64,000 nt of DNA from Aplectana chamaeleonis (GCA_029168955.1 JAPDOI010000962.1:62001-126000); one strand, 5' to 3'. Shown: positions 21,801 to 32,213, counted from the first letter of the stretch. Numbers and translations are program-made. The notes: a model not told the origin generated them from the letters alone.

Positions 21801-24800
21801 CTAGTGGAGCGCCATCTGGGGCCGCCAGTGGTTAGGCGGGGCCCTCAGACGTTCCTGAGTCTTGCCTCAATTGTGCGTCGTATACTTCCTTGGAGATGGC
21901 CCGCCGCATAGACAAGTTACATGTGCGATAAAATTACCCATTTAGGTTACATGCGAGGACTTTATGCCACATTCAAATCAATGCGAAGCGTTCAACATAC
22001 TTACTATGTTGTCGCGGACGGAGCCCTTCCAGCTAATTATTTTCCAAAACTTCCATGGGATGCCGATAGGATGAGGTTAAGATAAAAAGAAATCGTGCTC
22101 CTTGCATGCAAGTTTCGCTTCCTTTGAAATCTAAGGCGAATCCCCGTCAGCACAACTCTGATTTTCAGCTTGGCTAACCTGGAACTAGTTCTGGGACCAT
22201 GAGGAAACTATTTCCAGTTTCATTTTCTGCTCGCGCATATGCGAAGAAAAGGGTCCCGTTAGAATCTGTGAGACGATTAGCCAGGATGGATTTTCTGCGG
22301 AGAGTAGATGTCCTAATAATCAGAAAGAATCAAAGTGCAGACCACATTGTCAACAACATAGACCTCGCGGAGAGAGGTATCGTTTGCAGGTTCAGAAAAA
22401 AAGATGGGAAAACTTCACTCTGGACAGTCTCACGCAATTCTCTGCCGTGAGCTGAACCCAAATGTAATCGGAGCCTGGCAGTTCGGCTGGTTCTCCCTCC
22501 CAACCACTGCTTTTGTTGTTCGTGCGAACAGGGGAGTCCGGACAGCGACAGCAGTGGCCCGTACAGCAGCAGAAGCCGGCCCACAGATTGGGGGAACGAG
22601 CCGAACTGTTAGGCCGCTCGGGTCCGAGAATCGCCCGAGTTAGTACATCGTGTTCATCTCCTTTACATGTCGATTGATTTCAGACAAATGGTGAGAACGA
22701 TGTGGCGTGGCAACGCTTCTGTCGTACGGGACCAATAGCCTTCCTTCCACTGACTCGTACCCTATCTTCCCTTGTTTGGACAACATCAACGGAGGACGCT
22801 AATCGACTGCTGGCGCTTACAAAAGAGCAGTTCGTGGATGAGTTGAACCATGCCATGGTAAGCTGTCAGTATTTTTTAGCGATTCCTATGGATTGTATGC
22901 ACTCTTTTTGATCAGGTCACAGACGAGGATCAAAACGACTGCGTCAACAAATCTCTATTTCTTCTGTCGCAGTTGCCATTTGTTTCGAGACAGATAACCA
23001 CCTCTCCGTCACCTCCACATGTGGTTTCGCTGCAGGGAGATACCCGTGCCGCTTTTCCTCTTGGCTTCGGCCATTCGCATACGTAAGTGATACGCTAAAC
23101 GCAGATGAAGGATTTCTCCAATAATGACCAGTAGACCAGTTTAGAGGTCTGAAGTCGCTATGTTCTAGGTACGTTGGCACTCGCTGTGTTCTCATAGGAG
23201 ACGCTGCTCATCGAATTCATCCCTTGGGTGGTCAGGGTGTTAATCTTGGATGGAATGATGTTACGGTACTTGAACGTATCCTCACGCGTGCGGTAAAGGA
23301 TGGTGCAGATCTCGGTGAGTCCTGTAGTGTAAGCGCTTAAATTAGGTTAAGTCTATTATATTTGCGTAAGGCAAATGCACAAGATACAAAAAAGGATCAC
23401 ACAAAACGCAGAGAGAACAAATACATCATTAAGCATATACGCAGCACAGCGATCCAGCAATAGGTTGTGGTGCGCGAAGCGCGCACCAGATTAGGTTTCG
23501 AACTGGCCCCGTTCGCAACCGCTTTTTCGAAATCTAAGTTAAGAGTGAACTAGATTAGCTCTAAATTGCATTGAAAAGAGCGCGAAAAGTTGGTTTAAAC
23601 GCGCTAAAATGGTCTGGAGTGGTTTCCTGATTTTCGAGAAAATTTGAAAAAAAACGCTCGATTTTGGTGTTAATCTCGTTTTTTTTCAGTTGGCATTCAC
23701 GATCTTGTTGGCACACTTAAAATTGAGCTAGGGAGCTGATTTTCGGATAGGAGATTGGAAATGGACGCAGGTCGCTCCTGTTCCAATTTGAACTTGATGC
23801 ATTAACTTTGAAGGGTCCATAAAAATCGTTGGTTTACATACTAAATTAGCGTGGAGCACGAAAACTGTTTGGGCATGCTACGGCTGTGTTTACCAGGGTG
23901 TGTGGGTGGATCTGCAGCCAATTAACACAGGCCTTCGGAGGTAAGTACTGAACTTGTCAGAATTCGTACTCATGACATGTAATCGATCGATAATCAGTAT
24001 TATCGATTTTCGCGTTTATTGCACAAAATGCGGCGAGTAGTGGTGATTGCTCATGGGATTGGGTCTCTTGGTTGGGGAGTTCAGCTCATCAGTCATTATC
24101 GATTAATACCAATCAATAATATCCGTTGTTTCGCCTGTTGCACAAAATGCCGCAATTATTTTTGATTGATGATGGCCCTAAGTCACTTGTTTGGGAAATT
24201 CTTCTCATCCCGCGAAATCGAATATTATTTACCAATAATATCGATGTTTCACCTGTTGCATAAAAAGCTGCAATGAATGGTGTTTTTATGGCTGTGGATC
24301 ACAAGTTTCAAAAATTGTATTCATACCACAAAATCGTGTGTTACAAGTTTCACCTTTCTAAATTGGAAATCGTGGAGCGAGTCAGAAAGCGAACCTTTGA
24401 AAAAATATGTAAAATTTCTGAAAATTTAGCTTCCTGGAAAAAGCAACGATTTGGTAATGCCATTAAGAAGTCAAAAAAGTTTTAAAATGTCTTGAAATTT
24501 CTTAAAAAAATGATTCGCCGAAAAAAATATCCTGTAGTAATAGAAAGGCTGGGAAATGAAGTGAAATTACTAAACGTACGATTTGGCGGTCAATCACGAG
24601 GGATCCGATTTTACAAGCTTCTCTGTTAAACTTATCAAAGCGAAATCAAGCGCGCAACGGAAACATTAAGCCATTTTTAAAGCTGATATGGGAATCAGTA
24701 TAGGTCAAGCTAGGTGAACATGACGCTTCAATCCGTTGCGCGCTTGATTCCATTTTGATAAGTTTAACAGAGAAGCTCGTAAAATCCGATCCCTCGTGAT

Positions 24801-27800
24801 AGACCGCCAAATCGTATTTTTAGTAATTTCACTTCATTTCCCAGCTTTTTTATTACGTCAGGCTATTTTTTGGGGAATCATTTTTCAGAAATTTCAAGAT
24901 ATTTTTAAAACTCTTTTTGACTTCTTAATGGCGTTGCCGAATCTTTACTTTTGCCAGGAAGCTAAATTTTTAGAAATACATGTATATTTTCATATTTGAC
25001 GCATTGGGGGTGTGTATACAAGTCTGTTGGTACCTGCTCGTTGGTGCCCCTGCTTCTACTGAACCCAGCAGACGTTTGAGTGTACACAGGGAACGTTCGA
25101 GCGATATAGCGTGCACAACTATATCGCGAAAGTATCCCGCACATTGCATAAAGGTGTCGCCGTCCGGCACACTAAGGCCTCTGGTCCATAACACCTTAGG
25201 ATCCGTACCTAGGGAGTCATGGAGTCTTTGGCCACAAGCCACAATTTCGCCACCCTGAACTGTCGATCGCTGTCGAGTGATATCCAAAAAACTGCGCTAT
25301 CCAGACTTCTGAGCTATTTCCATGCACCGTTTGCTGCTTTGCAGGAAACCCGCCTCAAGCGATAGACCCGTCATCAGCGTCGGAGAGCACACCATCTACT
25401 GCGGTAACGCTGACGATAGGAGAGTGGGAGGCTGTGCAATAGCTGTAAGGAAGGATTTCAATGGTATGGTCAAGGAGTTCGGCTCAACGTCGTGTCGGAA
25501 TGCATTCGTACGACTGCGGGATCACAGAGGATTCAATCTGTGGATAGTGAGTGCTCATGCGCCCACTGAAACCGCCGAAGACATCTCGAAGGATGCGTTT
25601 TATGAGGAACTCAATACGTTGCTGGCCAGGATACCTTGTCAACATGCTGTTGTCGTGGGGATTGACGCAAATGCGAAGATGGGACTTGATCAGGAATCCG
25701 AAGTACTCGGTAAATGGTTCTACCCAGTGGAGCAAACATCGGACAATGGCTACCGCCTTGTCGACTTTTGTGAACGCAGTGGTCTGATTATTGCATCGAC
25801 ATTCAAGAGGAATCATCGCCGCGATCAGCTTACGTGGCAGGCACCAACCCGGCCATCTCCAGTAGAGCAGCGGAAGCGGAAGATGCCACGTTTGAAACTG
25901 CAGCTTGCCTGTGTCCGGACGAGGGATATTCCAGTATCGGACATTCGAAGATCTAGAGGTGTGTGGGATGTCGCATTCGATTCGGATCACCGTCCTGTTC
26001 TGTTGAACTTCACTGCGAGGATTCATAAGAGGGAAGCGAGGGGCTCAGCCTCTCCAGAGGATTGACATGACAAGTCTCAGAGATGAAGAGTGCAGAAGGA
26101 ATTTCCGACAACGCGTTTCTATTCACATCGGAGTACGGACTAAGAAGAAACTTTGCGACGCGGATTCTTTGTCAAATGCATCCAGGACGCTTCGAAAGAG
26201 GCACTCCTGGTTGTACAGCCTAAGAAGAAGTTCGCCTACGTCTCAGAAGAAACAACATCTACCTACAACAGAGTATGTGCTCTCCGAACTGCAGGAAACT
26301 TCGTGGAGGAGAAGCGTCTGAGGAGGAAGTTGCGTCGGCAGCTTCAAAGTGACCGCGAACGAGAGTGGACGTAGAGCTAAGGGAGTTCGAGAAGGCTTGG
26401 GAGGAGAAGAATCCGTGAAAGCCTACACGTTGCTGCGACAGCATAGCGGGAAGATGAAGAGATGTTCTCCTGTCTTGAACACTACCAATGGAGTTGCAGT
26501 TGGTGATGAGACGCTGCCAATATGGAAGTATTACTTCAGTTCACTACTGAATCGTCCAGCGTCATCAGTACCTGAGCTCACGCATGTTCAGAGAGCACTT
26601 TACGATGTCAGTGAGGAACCGCCGACTGAGTCTGGAAGTTTTGGATTGTGTCCGGAAAATGAAGAATGGAAAGGCAGGTGGAGATGACAAACATCACTGC
26701 TGAAATGCTGAAAGCTCTTCCTCCGTCTGGGATTCGTGAAATAACCAACACCATCCGTGCCACATGGATGAGCGAAAGGATACCCGATTCGTGGAGACAT
26801 GCTATCATCGTACCTCTTCACAAGAAGCTATCCGTCACGGATTCTAAGAACTACAGAGGAATCTCTACTTCGTGTCATGTACAAGGTTTTAGAACGTATC
26901 ATTCTCGAGCGACTTATCAAACATCGTGAAGGAACGACCAGAGATGAGCAAGCCGGTTTTCGACCTGGAAGATCGACCATCGACCAAGTTTTCGTTGTGA
27001 GAAGAGTAATCGAATCGTGGCAGCGGTTTTCGAAGCCATTACAGCTTGCTTTTTGGACTTTGAAGCCGCGTTCGACTCTCCTCATCGTGATCGATTGCTC
27101 AATGCTCTGCGAGCAGATGGAGTCCCGGAAAAGTATGTTCGGTTAATCGAGGACATGAACAAAGGAACAACAGCAGCAGTTCGTACACCTGTCGGATTTA
27201 CGTCAGCTTTCGAGGTGAAAACAGGAGTAAGGCAAGGAGCCGTTGCAGGACCTTTTTCTTTTCAACTTCGCCGTTGATGACATCATGCGTAGAGTTGCAG
27301 AACAGTTTCCTGCGGATGTGATCCTAACACCATCAGGACGCCCCTTGTCGACCTGGAGTACGCCGACGACATTGTGTTATTCGCTGAAAACAACGCAAAA
27401 CTGCAAAGGATTGTGAACCTCGTTTCGAAGTATGCCGCAGCCTATGGACTTCGTCTTCGTCCCGACAAATGCAAAGCAGATGTGGGTCTCTCAGAGGCCT
27501 TCAACTGGAGTTTGTGTGGACGGACAACGTATCGAACTGGTGGACGATTTCGTTATTTGGGCTGTTTGCTGAAGAACGATGGTAGTTATGCAGCGGATAT
27601 TCGACAACGATGTGCGAAAGCTACGTCTGCATTCAATTCTCTAACCAAGTGTTTGTGGTCTACCACCATCGCGAAGGAAGTCAAGTTGCGCGTCTACCTA
27701 TCCGCTATTCGCCCTATCATGATGTACGGATCGGAGACGTGGGCAGCACCGAAAACGCAGATGGAAAGGTTGGATTGCACGGAGAGGAAGCTTTTTAGGC

Positions 27801-30800
27801 GTTTGCTTGGATATTTCTGGCCGCGTGTATGCCATAACGAAGACCTTTACAAGGAAATCGACGCAGTACATCAACGCTTGACACGAGGGAGGTGCCAGCA
27901 TCTCCTAACGCCATCTCAAGCAGCAATGGAAAGTCGACTTCGACTGCTCGGGCATATACTAAGAAGAACGCCGGATCGTCTCGTACAACACGCTTTAAAA
28001 ATGCTTCCAAATCCTGTCTGGAAACGGCCACCCGGGCGTAGGCGAAAGTTCTGGACGGATGTGGTTAAAGAGGATTTAAAGTCACTCGGCATCGAAAGAC
28101 AGTTCAGGCGCGATGTTTCGTTTCGCAGGAAATGGAATAGTGACAGCTGGATGGAATGTGTTCAGATTGTGGCTGAAGACCGTGAAAAATGGACACGGCT
28201 GACTACTAGGACGGCACACCTCGGTGAAGATGCGGAATGACCGCGTCAGGCGAAAGCCAACCGATTAAGTCAGTAAGTCATTTGACGCATCAATTTCACA
28301 AGAAGCTGAAAATCAGAGCTTTTTCTATATTTTTTGTAGGCGCTGGCTCACATTGTTCCTCTGGGGTCATTTGAGTCATTTGAGTGCTTAGCACGAATCT
28401 AAAAAGGGAGAGTTGCACACATAAGATGGTGTCCTGAGATGCTACTTTAATATTCTTTAGGGGGAGTACAGTACTCCAATATTCCATGCTCAGAATCGGT
28501 GAAATGTCTCAGGGATTTACAGGAGATTTCAAAAGTGGGCTTTCTATAGCTTTGCCACTCTAATGACAATTTTTAGGGCGTTGGCCATCTAACATTGGTG
28601 TGAAACATTCCCCGCTTCACCTCAGGAGATTGAAATTCTTGACAAGGGAGGGTTGCGCACATAATATGGAGTTTTGAGATGCAATTTTAATGTGTTCTAG
28701 GGGGAGGACAGTGTCTCGGATTGAGCTCAAAACTTGTTTCTAGGGGTTTTTCTGGGTGCTTATTACGAATCTAAGGCTCATTTGTCAATATTTGAATAAT
28801 TCCATCTGATTTGGCCCGAAGCTTTAAAATGGGGGAAAATTTGCTGCCCAAACCCGACTTCTGACGACTTCGAGAATCCTACGATGTACTCGTCTTGAAA
28901 CTTCTACATAGGGATTTTATTGGGCTACCTAACACGAATCTGTGGTCGGCTTATCGATTTTCCTAGGATTAAGGTATGTAACGTTGGGTATACGGTAGCT
29001 CGGTCAGTGTCTAAGATTTGACTTAAAATTCCTGTTGTGGGTGTTATTTGGGACATTGAACACGGATTTGAGGTCTAGTTTTTGATTTTCGAAATTTTAA
29101 GGTAGGTGTCGCCAGCTAAATGCCGTATGCCTACCGTAACCTACAGTCGCCCTAAGTCTGGCGGCAAATAGACCACAGATTCGGATCCAACGCCCTTAAT
29201 AACCTCCAGCTGAAAGTTGAGCCGAATTTAAATTTTTTCCCCGAACGCCCCAAAAATCAAACCGCGCCTCTTTTCTCACATTTTTTGAAGCAGTAAAAAC
29301 GCCGTTTTTGGAATCCCCGCAGCCATTTAGCCAATTTGAAGCACGGGTCATTTATATACTTTCACAGACCTACAGCAACGACAGCATGACTTTCCAAATC
29401 GCCACCGAAAGGTAACAAGCCTCCCCCGTAAGGTTCGTTTATCGATTTTTGTCAGGTTATTATAGATTACGGTGGATATACGGTAATTTGGTCAAAGTCC
29501 CAGTTTTGGCTGAAAGAAAACGTATGTGCAGGAGTTATTCGGGGTGCTGAATTTGATGTCTATTCGCCGATTTTTGAAATGTTTATGTCGTTTTCGCCCA
29601 CCAAATGGCATGGCAGCTACCGTAGCCTACGGTAAACCACAGATTTTCGACGATTCGTTTTTAGCACACCAACTATCCCCCACATGATGTTTTCAGCCAA
29701 ATCCGAAACAAAAGTCAAAACACCTCAAAAATAACTGAAGGGCGCCCTTATCTTTCCGCAGAGCTTCTTCTTCTTCTTCTTTGCAGCCGCAAAAGGGTTT
29801 TTGTAATAGGTTCAAAAAACGGGCGACCGAAGTTGGATTCAACCACAAATCTATTGTCGTTAGTGTGGTCGGCCTCTTCGGACAATTCAATGGGTGTGCT
29901 GTAGTGTGGCTAGAGTTACCAGAATACGGGCACCCGTCAGGCTTACTGCTGTCGATCCTATGCAAGTATGACACCAGCATAGGGGAATGCCCGCAGCGCA
30001 ACGAGGCGAGGGAACATCTAGCCCGCCTACCGAATTCCATCTCGGTGTTGCTGACTTCAGCTGGTGCTATCCCCAATATGGGGTTGACAGCAACCTTACT
30101 CAGTTGATCCTTAACGAATCGGGTGTGCTCCGCACGTAAAAGACGAAGACGATCCAATTGGGAGTCCGTCCATATTTGTATATCGACTTTCTCGGGAGCA
30201 TCTGCAAACGGCCTTCTGATACCTCTCTCTCTCACAGGATTCATAATCCTTCTTAACGGGTAACCAGGATGTTTGACGATATTAATAACCAGTTGCTGCG
30301 CTTGGAGTTGACACGCTCCTTAACAGGCAGAATACGGGCTTCAGCATGAAGATGCTCCACTGGGGTACTTTTAGCACACCCAGTGGCAATCCGAGGTGCA
30401 GCATTTTAAACTCGCTGCATCTTTGTCCACGAAGAATCCGATATTATGTGTTGCCATACAGGTGCTGCATACTCCAAAGCCGACTGCAGGGTTCCCTTGT
30501 ATGTGGTCAGGATCGTCTCCTTACCGCTTCCCCACGACATACCGCCCAGAGCTCGTAAGACGTTGAGCTTAGCTCTCACTGTAGCCTGTTTCTGCTCAGT
30601 GTTTTTATGGAACTTCAGCGAAGGATCCAATACTAGGCCGAGCAGCTTAGGGAAACGTGCGGCAGGCAGACGAGCGTCTTCCCAATTCACTACGGGGTGA
30701 GCACAGTGTTCCTTAGGGTCAGTGGAGAAAACAGATACAGATGATTTGGCGGCAGAGACAGTGAGCATCATATTATCGAAAAAGCTCTTCAGGACGATGA

Positions 30801-31648
30801 GGTAGCTATTGATTTTGCGTGCAGCTACATTAATATCTTTGTCCCGGCACAAGATGGTGATGTCATCCGCATACACAACGACTTTGATGTCACTTGGGGA
30901 ACGGGCAAATCGTCAAGGTAAAGGCTGAACAGAGCAGGCGATATCACTCCTTGAGAGACACCGGCGACAATAGGGATGCTATGAGAGACATATCCCTGGA
31001 ACAGCACTTTTGCTCGGCGCCCTTTGATGAGTGCGGTTATCTATAGCTTCCGCCAAGGCAGGATGGTGGACCTCGCAGAGCTTGAAGAACGCTTATAATT
31101 TCTTGAAACCACCAGCTCGGGGCGCGATGCTGCTCATTTTCACTCTGAAGGCCCGAGAGATACTATCCCATTCGTTTTCTCAGATATGGTTACCGCTCTA
31201 AACGCTTCCCTTGTGAGCCGAACGGGCACATAATTGAATTACAGAGTGCCTGAATTTCTATATATTTACTGATAACAAGTGTCTACGAACTTTTGCCGCA
31301 CAGTGTACTTTTTGTCTCATGCTCTGTTATGGAATGTGTTAGAAATAATTCTTGAGGGTATTACAGGTGCCCTAACATATTTGAAAGACTTCGATAGTGA
31401 GGCGCAAAAACATAATCTTCCGGTGATGGTATCGTGTGATTGGTTGAATCGTATTTATCGAACGAATGCAGCCCCTGTTGTGATGCTTCGATCTCTGGGT
31501 CTCGCTGCTTTTAATAGGCTAACGCCAATAAAGGTAACATTTCACCCTAATTTACTATGTATATGCCTCCTCTCAGTAGGATTCGTAGAACTAATATCCT
31601 TTTTTTCAGGATCTTGTGGTCAGCCAGCTGTCGACTCCTCATCAGTGA
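15852..31648 (+). CDS. coq-6: Ubiquinone biosynthesis FAD monooxygenase COQ6 (12 exons, complete)
   Basis: Exons: 15852-15972, 16499-16636, 18084-18142, 18207-18264, 18333-18444, 18498-18570, 19653-19757, 22684-22857, 22916-23082, 23169-23314, 31367-31533, 31610-31648. The sum is 1359 nt, 452 aa plus stop, near C. elegans COQ-6 (about 451 aa as I recall). Phases agree at all eleven junctions. A basic, Ser/His-rich start ([17 protein letters not shown]) fits a mitochondrial presequence. The dinucleotide-binding motif [17 protein letters not shown] sits at about 25-41, the GADG motif at 189-192, and the second FAD motif [19 protein letters not shown] starts at 346. [18 protein letters not shown] and [12 protein letters not shown] also match the family. 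COQ6 hydroxylates the C5 position of the polyprenyl-benzoate ring, with electrons from ferredoxin, on the matrix side of the inner membrane as part of the CoQ synthome. Most large introns (1, 2, 6, 7, 10) carry TIR elements; intron 10 is 8.05 kb and holds LINE DNA in both orientations. No exon is broken. Confidence 0.95.
15981..16447. mobile_element. TTTAAAG-group MITE family c, filling coq-6 intron 1
   Basis: Arms of about 125 bases: the left reads TTAAAGCCAGCATACACGC from 15981 and the right GCGCGTATGTTGCCTTTAA to 16447, both continuing through GGTATGGC, CACAACGCCTACGCATTTT and their complements. TTAA stands at both borders. It begins 8 bases after the exon 1 donor and ends 51 bases before exon 2, so the host intron was only about 59 bp. 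Confidence 0.7.
17181..17840. mobile_element. CTCAGA-ended TIR element, short copy, in coq-6 intron 2
   Basis: Ends CTCAGACAATTTGGGAGTCC (17181) and GGACTCTCCAGTTGTTTGAG (17840), continued by TATTCGGTCTCGATAAGC and GCCTATCGTGGCCGAATC. The interior shares long blocks with 8320-8850. The 390-bp tandem expansion is missing. It includes a (G)GGGCGGGTC-rich segment at 17400-17470. Confidence 0.6.
18587..19065 (+). mobile_element. TTTAAAG-group MITE family a, copy 2, in coq-6 intron 6
   Basis: Left end AAAGGCACAGTCCAACCTCA, right end TGAGGTTGGCCTGTGTCTTTAA. The first base is only about 17 bases after the exon 6 donor (exon ends 18570). Its last TTTAAA (19062-19067) is also the first base run of family b. 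The 97-aa minus frame inside is also found, diverged, in copy 3 and is not a known protein. Confidence 0.65.
19062..19529. mobile_element. TTTAAAG-group MITE family b, in coq-6 intron 6
   Basis: Arms of about 170 bases: TTTAAAGGCATCGTAC at 19062 mirrors GTACGATGCCTTTAAA to 19529, then GAAAACCAC, GGTTGGGCCCGCC, AACATAGG..AGAGTTTGTT and the block CATGTGGCATAAATA against TATTTATGCCACATGG. The loop is about 100 bases. It follows copy 2 of family a with no spacer. Confidence 0.7.
19784..20233 (+). mobile_element. TTTAAAG-group MITE family d, complete copy, in coq-6 intron 7
   Basis: Left TIR TAAAAGCAGTGTCCACGAT, right TIR ATCGTGGACACTGCCTTCAA. 450 bp; starts 27 bases after the exon 7 donor. It is the reference copy for the truncated relative at 5368-5745. 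Both end strings depart slightly from TTTAAAG. Confidence 0.6.
20234..20582. other. coq-6 intron 7 stretch, nothing recognised
   Basis: Unique-looking, A-rich sequence between the family d MITE and the LINE fragment. It may include more decayed LINE sequence, but I could not align it. Confidence 0.3.
20583..20990 (+). pseudogene. LINE ORF2 C-terminal fragment (same family as 29767-31073)
   Basis: Two + frames joined by one frame change near 20745 match the end of the minus-strand LINE at 29767-31073. Shared residues include [40 protein letters not shown] and PFRGCKEE. The Cys-x2-Cys...His...Cys spacing is the zinc-knuckle-like tail seen in several LINE ORF2 proteins. The 5' part, including the reverse transcriptase, is missing. 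It lies in coq-6 intron 7 in sense orientation. Confidence 0.7.
21334..21611. mobile_element. Tc1/mariner-like MITE (278 bp), copy 1 of 2
   Basis: Ends CTGTGCTTCTCTGG and GAGAAGCACAG; the left border is TA, the right TG (probably a mutated TA). The inner arms share TCCGGTCCGCAATTGCG, CGCTTTGCGG and CCAGCGCC with their complements. The second copy at 37727-38003 has TA on both sides. Confidence 0.65.
21612..22440. other. coq-6 intron 7, no element resolved
   Basis: Contains scattered GTAACATGTAACCTAA/TTAGGTTACATG strings (about 21740-21955) that may be decayed inverted arms. No coding frame of interest. Confidence 0.3.
22440..22650. mobile_element. Hairpin element, relative of 36305-36482
   Basis: Shares CAGATTGGGGGAACGAG and GAGAATCGCCCGAG with the copy at 36.3-36.5 kb. 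The right arm is clear; the left arm is decayed. It ends 35 bases before the acceptor of coq-6 exon 8. Confidence 0.4.
23980..24275. repeat. ~122-bp tandem repeat, about 2.4 diverged copies
   Basis: The string TTGCACAAAATG (23 kb copy at about 24018; then about 24140, and TTGCATAAAAAG at about 24258) recurs at a spacing of about 120, each preceded by an ATAATATCGATGTTTC-like block. Located in coq-6 intron 10, left of the foldback. Confidence 0.5.
24412..24976. mobile_element. Foldback element with ~250-bp arms in coq-6 intron 10
   Basis: The left arm (about 24412-24661) and right arm (about 24731-24976) are inverted copies with scattered mismatches: GAAATGAAGTGAAATTACTA, GATTTGGCGGTC, ATCACGAGGGATC and TTCTCTGTTAAACTTATCAA all recur as complements. 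The loop is about 69 bases. It contains no gene. A transcript through this intron would form a stem of roughly 250 bp. Confidence 0.7.
25005..28279 (+). mobile_element. RTE-type LINE, full length, inside coq-6 intron 10
   Basis: An exact 11-bp target duplication, ATTTGACGCAT, lies at 24994-25004 and 28280-28290. The element is 3275 bp: a 5' leader of about 214 bp, a single ORF region 25219-28240, then a short 3' tail ending in AAGTCAGTAAGTC-like repeats. A short repeat tail in place of poly(A) and one ORF with endonuclease plus reverse transcriptase fit the RTE clade. It sits in the sense direction of coq-6, 18 bases after the foldback's right arm. Confidence 0.85.
25219..28240 (+). pseudogene. 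LINE endonuclease-reverse transcriptase, multiply frameshifted
   Basis: Reading changes frame about nine times (near 25360, 26050, 26155, 26365, 26680, 26870, 27045, 27260 and 27345), yet similarity is continuous. The N-terminal APE-type endonuclease shows [28 protein letters not shown] and the catalytic FDSDHRPVL. The reverse transcriptase shows [54 protein letters not shown] and the active-site box [10 protein letters not shown]. The intact 288-aa 3' part (27374-28240) ends with the thumb/C-terminal region ([40 protein letters not shown]). It cannot make a full protein as it stands. Confidence 0.85.
28407..28735. repeat. ~240-bp direct duplication
   Basis: GTTGCACACATAAGATGG...GAGATGCTACTTTAAT...TTCTTTAGGGGGAGTACAGT at about 28411 recurs as GTTGCGCACATAATATGG...GAGATGCAATTTTAAT...TTCTAGGGGGAGGACAGT at about 28653. 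Diverged, non-coding. Confidence 0.5.
29767..31000 (-). pseudogene. LINE reverse transcriptase C-terminal half, frameshifted
   Basis: Three minus frames (31007-30825, 30876-30406, 30244-29693) continue one another with frame changes near 30880 and between 30406 and 30244. Only the palm and thumb of the RT and the zinc-knuckle-like tail remain; the endonuclease is lost by 5' truncation. The first Cys pair of the knuckle reads CPYSGN, so one expected Cys (CPYCGN in the sister copy) is replaced by Ser. Confidence 0.75.
29767..31073 (-). mobile_element. 5'-truncated LINE (Jockey/CR1-like) with 10-bp target duplication
   Basis: The duplication CGCAGAGCTT at 29757-29766 and 31074-31083 frames 1307 bp. 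Read on the - strand, it carries reverse transcriptase pieces ([22 protein letters not shown], cut here to [16 protein letters not shown]; then [10 protein letters not shown] with the YADD box; [23 protein letters not shown]) and a Cys/His tail ([20 protein letters not shown]). It ends in a (GAA)n-type tail at the HIR junction. The clade is not certain. It is antisense to coq-6. A sister fragment lies at 20583-20990. Confidence 0.8.
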
Positions 31649-31718
31649 CGTGGTCTTCCTAAGTATTTCCTCATAATATGTAGTCTAGTCTAACATAGTT
31701 TGTGAACAGATTGTTATT

Positions 31719-31724
31719 AATAAA
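31719..31724 (+). terminator. Polyadenylation signal of coq-6
   Basis: AATAAA lies 71 bases after the coq-6 stop (31646-31648), in an AT-rich stretch followed by TTTTTGG. This is the canonical hexamer at a normal nematode 3'UTR distance. Confidence 0.65.
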
Positions 31725-31749
31725 TATTTTTGGTCAGTGTTTCATTGCG

Positions 31750-32213
31750 CTGTGTTTTGATCACTGATGGGAAAATTGAACCCGAAACAATGCTTGGAAT
31801 CGTTTCTGAAAGTCCATAGTTAGGTATGCAATTCGTTCAGTAACAGGTTTTTCTATTACCAATGAATTCAAACAGAAAATCCCTAGCGTTACACATTCCT
31901 GGCCAATCGATGTGTTTCTTTTTGTCCCCCGCCCCTCCCCTCCATTGGATACACAGCGCATGATGCGACATCACGGGACGTGTCAGCGCGCACTTTTTGT
32001 TATTCAGCGGGCTCGCCCAGACACGGGCGACGACTATCGGACAGTGTTGTAGTTGTGCAGTGTTATGGAAGCTGAAAAGATACTCTTAGAAAAATAGGTA
32101 CGTGGATGACGTAAGAGTTTTTCGGAAAATTGAACTCAAGGTAATGAGAGAAAATTTATTTGGTCTTTTTAAGTGTTTGTATGGACCTGTAACACAAGTC
32201 TTGTAGGCTAGTT
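31750..32213. other. Downstream of coq-6, no gene seen
   Basis: Moderately AT-rich DNA with no repeat I could pair. CGACGACTATCGG and GGGCTCGCCCAGACACGGGCGA near 32010-32040 form a weak palindrome. Confidence 0.3.

Larger units (their letters stand above)
28720..31212 (+). mobile_element. HIR element copy C, split by a LINE, in coq-6 intron 10
   Basis: The body (28720-29756) has the same order of blocks as copies A and B: TATTACGAATCTAAGGCTC, GCCCGAAGCTT, AACACGAATCTGTGGTC, GTATACGGTAG, GCCTACCGTAACCTACAG. After the LINE the right end resumes at 31074 (CGCAGAGCTTGAAGAACG, GAGAGATACTATC, GCTCTAAACGCTTCCCTTGT). The left TIR was not found. Confidence 0.5.

Noticed and set aside
26600..26821. 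Antisense frames within the LINE
   Set aside because: Shadows of the reverse transcriptase coding strand.
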